Source: Flavobacterium granuli
GTDB lineage: Bacteria > Bacteroidota > Bacteroidia > Flavobacteriales > Flavobacteriaceae
Assembly: GCF_900129705.1 (NCBI RefSeq)
Contig: NZ_FQWO01000002.1
Location: forward strand, 416,720 to 480,719
Direction: 5' to 3'
Length of the DNA: 64,000 bases
The translations under genes and the position numbers were made by a program. The notes beneath the pieces are model-generated. The model did not search any database. It worked only from the letters and a program-made list of their open reading frames with translations, and was not told the origin of the DNA. Below are positions 55,987 to 64,000 of the stretch, one piece after another; the first letter of the stretch is position 1, and every line of letters begins with the position of its first letter.

Positions 55987-57505
55987 AAGCGGAAGCAGTT
56001 TTACTGGATTAGCTGAATATATTTTGGCTCAGGGAATTTACAAATTTCAAAATTCAGATAAGAAACCTGAAATTGTTTTTAGAAATCATTTGTTTTCGTC
56101 TACTTATTTAGAATTAGGAAGTGAATTCAGAGATATAGCAAAAGATAATTCACGAGTTACCAAACCTGTTATGCATCTTACAGTTAATTTTAAAGAAACA
56201 GATCATATTTCAAATGATACTCAAAAAAAGTTTGTTCGAAGAATAATGGATGAAATGGGAGTTCGAGAAGACAATCATCAGTTTTTGGTTGTCAAACACA
56301 ATGACAAGCACCCACATTACCACATTCAAGTGAATCGAATCGGATTTGATGGTAAAACATTATCTGATAGCAATTCTAAACTAAGAATAGGGACTGCCTG
56401 TGATAAAATTGAAAAGGAAATGGGACTAGATAATTATCTTCAAAAGACAAGAGCATTTGTTTATGATGAAGAAGCAAAAACGTATATAAAAAATATAAAC
56501 CGAGAAATAAATAATGGTTTGACGGTTGTGAAAACTTCTAGGAATCGCCAAGTAGGGATTCAAGAAAAGAAAGATTATATACAAATTGAGACAGTGAAAA
56601 TATTAGATAATCATGAGGTTAATTCGTTAGAAATTCTACAAGCAGAATTAAAAAAGCGAAGTATTGGATTTCAATTTTCAACGAATAAAAAAGAACAAGT
56701 TTCTGTTTCATTTGAATATGATGGCTTAGCTGTTAAAGGCAGTCAAATTAGTTTAAAGGGCAGTTTGATAAAAAATCAGTTGTTATCTAATCAAAAAGCT
56801 AGTAATCAATTAGAAAGAAAATTAGAACATCTTGAACTGCTAAAACAAATGCATCCAAGTTTTATAAAGAGTATCGATCAAATAGTCCAAAGTTATAACT
56901 CAGGAACTATCTTCAATCTGAAAGCTATTTTTGATAGAAACGGGAGTTCTTACAATCATGATAGTAATGCTAATCATAAGGGATTTGTTGAAGCGGTTCG
57001 ATTGATAAAGCAATTCGATCTCGAATGCAAAGAAAAATTAGAGAAAGCAAAGAGCCAATATACTGATGATTTAAGAGACTACCAAAGGTTGCAAAAAACG
57101 GAATTAAAGAAAGGTTTTTTAGGTATTTTAAGCTCGGAACAAAATAGATTCAATGATGATTTGAAAAATAGGTTAAACAATAGTAAAAAACCAGTTTTGG
57201 AAGTAGTGCTTGAAGTAGAAGAAATAAAAAATCAAATTCATCAAAGTATACTAAAGTCGTATAGTGAAGTAAATTCTCAAAAAGTTATTCAGTATGTTTT
57301 GTATTCCATTGATGAGAACATTAAGATAGCCATTAATAATAGCCTTAAAATTGAAGAAAAGAAGCGAGAAACTGCTAACGATATGAAAAACAACAAACAA
57401 AGTTTAACTTCAGATTCTAAAAACCCTAATGACACTAAAATTTCTCAAATTAGGAACGAAAACGTTGAAGGCACAGTAAGAATGAAGATGAGGAGAAAAT
57501 TGTAA
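55964..57505 (+). CDS. Relaxase/mobilization nuclease
   Basis: The 513-residue protein is a MobP-type relaxase. Its histidine triad is VVKHNDKHPHYHIQVNRIGFDG near residue 105-125. An N-terminal tyrosine candidate occurs in LAEYILAQGIY. The C-terminal half (about 240-513) is rich in charged, coiled-coil type helices and shows no helicase motif. It would nick oriT and lead the strand through another element's conjugation pore. No VirD4 or mating-pore genes are seen, so the element is mobilizable rather than self-transmissible. Confidence 0.87.
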   Translation: MPIGEAHKSGSSFTGLAEYILAQGIYKFQNSDKKPEIVFRNHLFSSTYLELGSEFRDIAKDNSRVTKPVMHLTVNFKETDHISNDTQKKFVRRIMDEMGVREDNHQFLVVKHNDKHPHYHIQVNRIGFDGKTLSDSNSKLRIGTACDKIEKEMGLDNYLQKTRAFVYDEEAKTYIKNINREINNGLTVVKTSRNRQVGIQEKKDYIQIETVKILDNHEVNSLEILQAELKKRSIGFQFSTNKKEQVSVSFEYDGLAVKGSQISLKGSLIKNQLLSNQKASNQLERKLEHLELLKQMHPSFIKSIDQIVQSYNSGTIFNLKAIFDRNGSSYNHDSNANHKGFVEAVRLIKQFDLECKEKLEKAKSQYTDDLRDYQRLQKTELKKGFLGILSSEQNRFNDDLKNRLNNSKKPVLEVVLEVEEIKNQIHQSILKSYSEVNSQKVIQYVLYSIDENIKIAINNSLKIEEKKRETANDMKNNKQSLTSDSKNPNDTKISQIRNENVEGTVRMKMRRKL

Positions 57506-57566
57506 AGCGAGTTAAAGAACATTATTGCAATATAATAGTATAACAATGTTGTAATATAGAAACGTA

Positions 57567-58369
57567 AGGTAGTGTTTCACTAACTGTGTAAGTTGAAAAG
57601 TCAAGGCTTCGATTTCTATAATCGAAGCTTTTTTTCAAATATAAGGGTAAATTGGTTTAAAACAATTCCTCAATTTCGAATAGGCATCGATCATTTTTTG
57701 GTTACTTCACTTTATGCTAAAAATACTGATTTTAATATAAACTTTATCAGTTGGGAATGACATTTTGTTTTTAATGATATACGGCTGATCTTTATAATTT
57801 TCTGATTCTTTCTGATTGAAGTTTCAAGCTTTATATTGTGTGATGCAAATAGGTCTAATTGGTATTCTGATGATAAATATCCCTTGTTCCTCAATAGTAT
57901 ACAATCTTTAAGTTGTTGTTTTGTATCATTTCAGGTAATGAATATCATGCATTGAAGTTATGCTGATGTCCAAACTCTGAAAACACCTTGTATTGAGAAA
58001 CTGCATGAAGTTTATAACTGTAATAATGCATTTTTTGTGAAGTGTTATAATCTCTATTTGGAAGTGTATAATTTACACTTACTTGTTGTCCTATGTGGAA
58101 AAATCTGTAAAAAGCGAATTGTCAATCTATCAGATTGTGTAAATTTTAAGCATATCAGCTTTTAATAAAACGTCCATAAGCCAATTATTGAGCGACTTTT
58201 AGAACAATCAAAATGTCAATGAAAAACAATATAATATTTTGATATTTTTTAATGAAGATTTTAACATACCAACAATATTTATAAATAATAAAAGGAGTCC
58301 TTCGTTGTACGAGGTAGTTTTTAATAATCCTATCCTTTTTTAACTTAAACATTTAGTGAAACACTACCT
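57567..58369. mobile_element. TIR-bounded element without transposase
   Basis: AGGTAGTGTTTCACTAA (57567-57583) is the exact reverse complement of 58353-58369. Extended to 34 bases, 30 positions match. The TGTGTAAG close to the end resembles IS256-family termini. The interior has no transposase frame, so it is a decayed or non-autonomous element. No clear target-site duplication is seen. Confidence 0.65.
57604..57637 (+). terminator. Hairpin inside the left end of the TIR element
   Basis: GCTTCGATT (57606-57614) pairs with AATCGAAGC (57620-57628), then a T-run. It could stop transcription coming from the relaxase operon. Confidence 0.65.
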
Positions 58370-58485
58370 GTTTTCTAAATTAATAAGTATTGTTTACTTT
58401 TAAATATTTTGGATAAATTTAAGGTGGTTTAAAATTATTTTTTCTTTTTAATGATAATTTTAAAAGTAATATTGTTGTTAATTAT

Positions 58486-58529
58486 AGTGTTATATGTATT
58501 TTTTTAACAAAAAAAATACATATAACACT
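58486..58529. terminator. Perfect 20-pair hairpin upstream of the surface protein
   Basis: AGTGTTATATGTATTTTTTT (58486-58505) is exactly complementary to 58510-58529 with a 4-base loop (AACA). It lies 169 bases before the ATG and lacks a clear T-tail on the plus strand. It may be a terminator or mRNA-stabilising structure. Confidence 0.55.
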
Positions 58530-58697
58530 TAAAATTAAAATGATGTTTGTCAATTATTTTTTTATTTATTAATATTAACGTTTGTTTTTTATTTTTTATT
58601 TTTTAGAGTAGTTTTACCCACAAATTACAGTCCAGATTTATAGTTATTTTAAAGAAATCCCCAGACTATAAAAATTTAAAACTTAGAAAGAAAATTT

Positions 58698-61600
58698 ATG
58701 GAGAAAAATTACTCGTTCACACAAAAAAAATTAAGTCTTTATAACAAACTCTCTTATTTTTTAGCGTTATTTTTTGCTACTATTTTGTTAAACACTAATG
58801 TATATGCTCAAAACTGTACAACTAATGCTGGTTTAAGTAGAACTATTTGTGAGAACACTCCTTTTACTTTAAATGGAGTGGTAGGAGGAAATATTGTAAG
58901 CAGTAAATGGACTCAAGTTTCTGGCCCATCTGTAGTTATTGAGAATCCCAATATTCTTAACACGAATGTTTTAGGTGCGGTAGGCGGAAATGTCTATACC
59001 TTTAGGCTGTCATCAGTTTGTACTGCTGGAGTTAGTTTTCAAGATGTAGTTATTACTGTTAATAAAATAACTACAGCTAGAACAGGAGCTAATATAATGG
59101 GTTGCCCAGGAACGTATAATTTATCCGGAAATGCACCTTTGAATAGTGGCGAAACAGGTTTGTGGACTATTGTTGGTAGTAATGCATCAGGGGTAGTTAT
59201 ATCCACCCCTTCCTCACCTACCTCTGCAATTACTTTTCCTACAGGCTCTATAGGGACATCCACATTAAGATGGACTATTACAGGTCCGGGTCCCACCAGT
59301 ACCAGATGTAGTTCTCAAGCAGATATGACTGTTACTAATTATGGTGGCGTAGTAATCGCAAATGCTGGTCCAGATCAGAATTTATCTGCCTGTTATGATG
59401 CTAAGCAAGGTGCAAATTTGAATGCATCAGTAGCTGGAAATGGAACTGGAACGCAAATAGGAACATGGGGTTTTGTGTCTGGCCCTTCAGTTCCAGTTAT
59501 TAGTAGTGTTAATAATCCTACTACCGATATATCAAATTTAGTGGAAGGAAGTTATGTCTTTAGATGGACGGTAATGGGGCCTTGTGCTCAGGGTTCAGAT
59601 ACAGTTACTATTAATGTTCCTGCCGCAACGCAAGGAATAACTAATGCTGTAGCTACTAATCCTAATCAAAATTTTTGTAGTGGTGTAACACAAACTTTGC
59701 TACAAGGAAATGTTCCCCCACGTGCAGGAGAAACGGTAGAATGGACTCAAATAGCGGGGCCAACAGTTACAATAGTAAATCCAAATAGTCCAACAACACA
59801 AGTGACGGGTCTAGATGGAACTAGCAATTATACTTTTAGATATACTATTAAAGGAGGAGCAGCCAATCCATCATGTTCGTCTGTTGCATATGTAAATATT
59901 CGTTATTATTTAGGATCGGCTACTATTTCTTTAAACGGTGGAGTAAATGTATTAAGCCTTGCAGAAAACATAACTTCTGGTACAGTATCGATCGCTACTT
60001 CTGGGGGAAATGCAAATGCACCTCAATTGATATCTTCACCTGCTGGTACTTCACCAGTTTTTAGTATAAGCGGCAACAACTTAAATTTTTCAAATCTTTT
60101 AAAGGCAGGAACATATACCTTTAGAGTTAGGCATTATACTAATGGTGAAATTAAAACTTCATGTAGTGAAGCTTTTGATGATGTTAATATTATTGTTTCT
60201 CTTAGTCCACCTGGAGCTAATGCGGGTACAAGTCTTGCATTAGCATGCGGAGTCACTTCTGGAACTCTTTCTGGAAATGTACCAGATGCGACCAAAGGTC
60301 ATATAGGTAGATGGTCACAGCTAAGTGGTCCAACTACAACTACGTTTTCTAATGTGTTTTCTACAAATCCAGTAATTTCAAATTTAACGCCTGGTATTTA
60401 TACCTATAGATGGACTATCACTGGTGGTCTTTCAGGTATTGATAAATTTAGTGATGTTAATATTACGGTTTCTGCTCCGCCTACCTCTACGATTACACCT
60501 AATCTTGTAACGAGTTGTGCAGGTAATTCTTTATTATTAACGGGAAATGAGTTAGTAGGAGGAACAACAGGATTATGGCAATATGTTTCCGGACCAGGAA
60601 CTCCTACATTTTCTGATCCTACTAAAACAACAACTAGTGTAATGGGTTTGTTACCATCTAGTACTTATGTTTTTAGTTGGACAGTTACAAGTCCAAATCC
60701 TACTAACGTATCTACTTGTGGTCCATCTACAGCCACTGTTACGATTACTACTTTGTCTGATGAAGCGCCTTCTATTGCAAATGCAGGTCCAGATGCTTGT
60801 TTTCCACCAGCTACTAATTCGGCAACTTTGGGCGCAGCTGCTCCAACTGTAGGAACGGGAGCGTGGAGTTTTGTATCAGGACCTAATACACCTGTTATCA
60901 CAAATCCGGCTCTTCCAAACACTACTGTTACTGGTTTAGTGAATGGAATCTATGAGTTCGAATGGACTACTTCAAATTTACCATGTGGAAATCCAAGCAA
61001 AGACAGGGTGAAAATTACCATTGCTGCTGAACCAACTTCAGCTGCTGGACCAGATCAAAATTTTATATGTGGTTCTACTATCACTATGGCAGCAAACGCA
61101 CCTACTGCAGGATTGCTAGGAACCTGGATTCAAATTTCTGGAAGTGGAGGTTGGTCTGTTGATAATATTAATAGTCCTACTGCTGTATTTTCAAATTTAG
61201 CAGAAGGGAATTATGAATTTCAATGGAAAGTAGCAAAAGGTTCTTGCACCAGTGCTACGGATAATCTTACATTTAGGATTCAATTACCTCCAACTACCGC
61301 AAATGCTGGTGGAGATCAAACAATATGTGGAGGCACCACTGCAACACTTGCAGCTCTTCCAGTTACACAAGGCGTTGGAACGTGGTCTGTAATTTCTGGA
61401 CCAAATAATCCTACTATAACAACAGCTAATGGCAATGCATCTACTGTGACCGGTTTAGTGACCGGTACCTACACTTTAAGATGGACAACTTCATCAGGTG
61501 GTATCTGTGCAGAAAGCAGGGATGATATGGTTTTAAATGTTTCTGCACCAGTTAGTGTTATAACGCCACAAAATTTATGTGCTGCAACTTCAGTATTACT

Positions 61601-64000
61601 ACAAGCAAATACGGGATCTTCTGGAGTATGGACTTTGCTTTCTTCTACCGGAGGACCAGTACCAATTATTTCGGCTATTGGTCCAAATAGTGCCTCGGCA
61701 ACTATTACCCCTGGTTTTAATTATGTTTTCACGTACACTACTAATTCTTTTGCTGGTTGTCCTGCTGGCTCGGCTGATATAGCTGTTTTTAATAGTGCAG
61801 TTCCAGCTACACCATACGCTGGTCCAGATCAAAGTATTTGTACCTCAGGCGGTACTTCAGTAACTATGGCAGCAACAGGAACTCCGGGAACTTGGGTAAG
61901 AGTTAGCGGGCCAAATACACCTGTAATATCTAGTGCAACTAATCCAAATGCTGTCCTTTCAGGTTTGGTAGAAGGCTTGTACGTATATCAATGGACTACT
62001 AACAATGGATTTTGTGCAACCTTAAATGATGTTGTACGAATTTATGTTTACGATCCGCCAACTGCAGCGAATGCTGGGCCAGATCAAACTTCGTGTCAAC
62101 TAGCAACAAAACTAGATGCAACGGTGCCTTCAATAGGAATTGGTAAATGGACTTTGACCACAGATCCTTCAAATGGAGGTATCATTATTGATAGTCCGAA
62201 TGATCCAAAATCTAAATTAACGATTGCGAATCCATATTTATTACCAATAGGAACCTACACCTTTACGTGGACAGTAACTAATGGCCCATTACCTTACGTA
62301 TGTGTTTCAAGCACGGACACTGTAAATATTAATTTTTCAGCAGTACCGCCAATTCCAGCGAATGCAGGACCAGATCAAACTTTGTGTGGGGCTACGAGTG
62401 TAACCATGAATGCAAACAATATTAATCCAGGTATAGGTACGTGGACTCAGGTTTCAGGACCTAGTACAGGAGTATTCTCTGATAAATTCAGCCCACAAGC
62501 TACGGTGACTGGTTTAGTAAGTGGTGTTTATGAATTTAAATGGACAAGTTCTAATACTGGTGGCGGATGTCAATTAGAAGACAATGTAAAAGTGACAATC
62601 AGTCCTGCTGTTGCCAACGTAAATGCGGGGCCTGATCAATTTCTTGGGGAGTACAGTACAGTAACAATGGCTGCCCTGAACCCTTCACCAAATGTGGGTG
62701 TTTGGTCTATAGTATCAGGACCCAATACTCCTTTGATCTTAAATGTAAATAGTCCTACAACTCAAATAGCAGGAACTATTCCAGGAACTTACGTCCTTAG
62801 ATATACTGTAGCAAACGGTATTTGCGCAGAAAAATCGGATGACGTAGTAATTGTACTGACAGGACAAACTGATTTGAGTTTGCTTAAATCAGCAAATACT
62901 ACTGCTCCTGCTGTGGGATCTACAGTAACTTTTACGGTAGCGGTAAAAAATAATGGAGCTCGAAATGCTACTGGAGTTGCGGTAAATGATATACTGCCTT
63001 CAGGCTTTACTTTAGTTCCAGGTAGCGTTTCTAATGCAGGGATTGTTAATACAGGAAATAATAGTATTATTTGGTCTGGTTTATCAATTGCAAACGGTGC
63101 TACGTTAAATTTAACCTATCAAGTTAAAGTGAATGCAACGACTGCTGCGGCAAATGAATATAGAAATACAGCTCAAATAACAGCAAGTGATCAAATTGAT
63201 CCAAATTCTACACCCAATAATAATGTTTCAACAGAAGATGATCAAAGTACGGTAACATTGATTCCTTCGCCTCGAATTGATTTAGCGATAACGAAACAAA
63301 TAAATAATACCACACCAAATGTAGGATCTACAGTTCAATTCACTATTGAAGTTGTAAACAATGGACCAAGTACTGCTACTGGTGTAGTTGCAACTGATCA
63401 GTTACCAACCGGCTATACTTGGTTGAGTGATAGCGGAACTGGCAGCTATAATAAAGTATCTGGTGCTTGGACAATAGGCAATTTAGCAAACGGAACAAAA
63501 GCAACTTTAACTATTTCTGCTACCGTAAACGCAACTGGAAATTACACTAATACAGCAACTGTAACCAGTACTATAACGGATACAAATCCTGCTAATAATA
63601 CAAGTAGTGTTTCTAGTACACCAAGAGCAATTACAGATTTAAGTTTAACAAAAACGGTAACTGGAACTCCAAATGTTGGTAGTGATGTTACTTTTACAGT
63701 AACAGTTACTAATGCTGGACCAAGTGCAGCGACAGGGGTAAATGTAGTTGATTATTTACCTTCAGGATATACTTATGTCAGCCATACTAGTGTTGGAGTA
63801 TATTTTAAAGATAATGGTTCTTGGAACATTGGGACAATAAATAATGGAGCATCGGCAGTATTAACTGTAGTTGCCAGAGTAAACGCTACGGGCGATTATA
63901 GAAATACTGCTCAAGTAGTAAGTTCTAATGAATTTGACCCTAACTCAACGCCTGGAAATAACAGTCCAACAGAAAACGATCAAGCTCAAGTAGTTATTAC
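58698..64000 (+). CDS. Giant secreted Ig-like/DUF11 surface protein, N-terminal part
   Basis: The frame is open from ATG 58698 to the window end: at least 1767 residues, with the C terminus outside. A signal peptide (KLSYFLALFFATILLNTNVYAQ) is followed by about 15 modules of 80-90 residues. Many open with NAGPDQ, then a cysteine, then GTW..VSGP and end YxxxWT. Three DUF11 modules come last, beginning near residues 1390, 1530 and 1650 (DLSLLKSANTT, DLAITKQINNT, DLSLTKTVTGT). Each of these has a VTFTVxVxNxGP-like core. Proteins of this build in Bacteroidota are usually exported by the type IX system and act as adhesins; the sorting domain would be outside. It has no neighbour from the mobile island except the TIR element. 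Confidence 0.9.
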   Translation, partial: MEKNYSFTQKKLSLYNKLSYFLALFFATILLNTNVYAQNCTTNAGLSRTICENTPFTLNGVVGGNIVSSKWTQVSGPSVVIENPNILNTNVLGAVGGNVYTFRLSSVCTAGVSFQDVVITVNKITTARTGANIMGCPGTYNLSGNAPLNSGETGLWTIVGSNASGVVISTPSSPTSAITFPTGSIGTSTLRWTITGPGPTSTRCSSQADMTVTNYGGVVIANAGPDQNLSACYDAKQGANLNASVAGNGTGTQIGTWGFVSGPSVPVISSVNNPTTDISNLVEGSYVFRWTVMGPCAQGSDTVTINVPAATQGITNAVATNPNQNFCSGVTQTLLQGNVPPRAGETVEWTQIAGPTVTIVNPNSPTTQVTGLDGTSNYTFRYTIKGGAANPSCSSVAYVNIRYYLGSATISLNGGVNVLSLAENITSGTVSIATSGGNANAPQLISSPAGTSPVFSISGNNLNFSNLLKAGTYTFRVRHYTNGEIKTSCSEAFDDVNIIVSLSPPGANAGTSLALACGVTSGTLSGNVPDATKGHIGRWSQLSGPTTTTFSNVFSTNPVISNLTPGIYTYRWTITGGLSGIDKFSDVNITVSAPPTSTITPNLVTSCAGNSLLLTGNELVGGTTGLWQYVSGPGTPTFSDPTKTTTSVMGLLPSSTYVFSWTVTSPNPTNVSTCGPSTATVTITTLSDEAPSIANAGPDACFPPATNSATLGAAAPTVGTGAWSFVSGPNTPVITNPALPNTTVTGLVNGIYEFEWTTSNLPCGNPSKDRVKITIAAEPTSAAGPDQNFICGSTITMAANAPTAGLLGTWIQISGSGGWSVDNINSPTAVFSNLAEGNYEFQWKVAKGSCTSATDNLTFRIQLPPTTANAGGDQTICGGTTATLAALPVTQGVGTWSVISGPNNPTITTANGNASTVTGLVTGTYTLRWTTSSGGICAESRDDMVLNVSAPVSVITPQNLCAATSVLLQANTGSSGVWTLLSSTGGPVPIISAIGPNSASATITPGFNYVFTYTTNSFAGCPAGSADIAVFNSAVPATPYAGPDQSICTSGGTSVTMAATGTPGTWVRVSGPNTPVISSATNPNAVLSGLVEGLYVYQWTTNNGFCATLNDVVRIYVYDPPTAANAGPDQTSCQLATKLDATVPSIGIGKWTLTTDPSNGGIIIDSPNDPKSKLTIANPYLLPIGTYTFTWTVTNGPLPYVCVSSTDTVNINFSAVPPIPANAGPDQTLCGATSVTMNANNINPGIGTWTQVSGPSTGVFSDKFSPQATVTGLVSGVYEFKWTSSNTGGGCQLEDNVKVTISPAVANVNAGPDQFLGEYSTVTMAALNPSPNVGVWSIVSGPNTPLILNVNSPTTQIAGTIPGTYVLRYTVANGICAEKSDDVVIVLTGQTDLSLLKSANTTAPAVGSTVTFTVAVKNNGARNATGVAVNDILPSGFTLVPGSVSNAGIVNTGNNSIIWSGLSIANGATLNLTYQVKVNATTAAANEYRNTAQITASDQIDPNSTPNNNVSTEDDQSTVTLIPSPRIDLAITKQINNTTPNVGSTVQFTIEVVNNGPSTATGVVATDQLPTGYTWLSDSGTGSYNKVSGAWTIGNLANGTKATLTISATVNATGNYTNTATVTSTITDTNPANNTSSVSSTPRAITDLSLTKTVTGTPNVGSDVTFTVTVTNAGPSAATGVNVVDYLPSGYTYVSHTSVGVYFKDNGSWNIGTINNGASAVLTVVARVNATGDYRNTAQVVSSNEFDPNSTPGNNSPTENDQAQVVI

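Larger units (their letters stand above)
57506..58697. other. 1.2-kb gene-free AT-rich region
   Basis: No gene is supported between the relaxase and the surface protein. It holds the 803-base TIR-bounded segment (57567-58369) and a perfect hairpin (58486-58529). A 60-codon minus-strand frame at 57712-57894 has no recognisable feature. Confidence 0.6.

Noticed and set aside
57712..57894. 60-codon minus-strand frame inside the TIR element as a transposase remnant
   Set aside because: No DDE or other transposase motif is visible and composition is that of random AT-rich sequence.
60665..60922. Minus-strand frame inside the surface-protein gene
   Set aside because: It is a shadow of the low-complexity Ig-like repeats.

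Overview
The window looks like a Flavobacterium-type chromosome (phylum Bacteroidota). The DNA is AT-rich. Several promoters carry the Bacteroidota -7 element TAnnTTTG, in the best case with TTTG 19 bases upstream. The genes also fit this group: an Oar-like TonB-dependent receptor, an IPExxxVDY-family protein, a eukaryotic-type glycyl-tRNA synthetase, a three-gene succinate dehydrogenase with one cytochrome b subunit, an OmpA protein with thrombospondin-3 repeats, and a large secreted Ig-like/DUF11 surface protein.

Layout. 1-51.6 kb is mostly housekeeping: the end of pgi, a TonB receptor, RlpA, CYTH, dinB, a BI-1 protein, then a leftward block acpP-fabF-rnc-IPExxxVDY-pyk. A rightward block follows (purN, rnhA, a PfkB kinase, purF), then sodA, comF, glyS, thiL, a 1-PFK-like kinase, lepA, dus, a LolC/E-type permease with rbfA, an AddA-like helicase-nuclease, kbl, ompA, an AddB-like nuclease, hydrolases, pepP, sdhCAB, a nitrilase-family amidase, an Ig-like lipoprotein and mce. 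Most transcription units end in clear hairpin-plus-U-tract terminators.

The most unusual locus is 20.28-24.38 kb. A LytTR regulator has glutamate in place of the phospho-acceptor aspartate. It is followed by a tiny secreted protein made of four identical 14-residue repeats, then a TPR-type sensor kinase with a TTG start and its NarL-type response regulator. The repeat units differ in DNA only at synonymous sites, so the peptide itself seems to be conserved. Two sets of short direct repeats lie between the LytTR gene and the peptide gene. I read this as a possible exported-peptide and signalling module. I do not recognise it as a described system.

A CAU-anticodon tRNA at 51.7 kb is followed by an AT-rich island. 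It holds a membrane protein, an excisionase-like HTH protein, a VapE-like ATPase, a cluster of iteron-like ACCTA repeats, a toprim primase-like protein, an oriT-like hairpin, a MobC-like protein and a relaxase. It looks like a mobilizable element, but no integrase is visible in the window. Next comes an 803-base segment with 17-base perfect terminal inverted repeats and no transposase, then a perfect 20-base-pair hairpin. The window ends inside a surface protein of more than 1,767 residues with about 15 Ig-like modules and three DUF11 modules.

A family of dispersed intergenic repeats with conserved flanks around a variable hairpin occurs near 5.65, 28.5 and 31.6 kb. A related palindromic segment lies at 42.4 kb.
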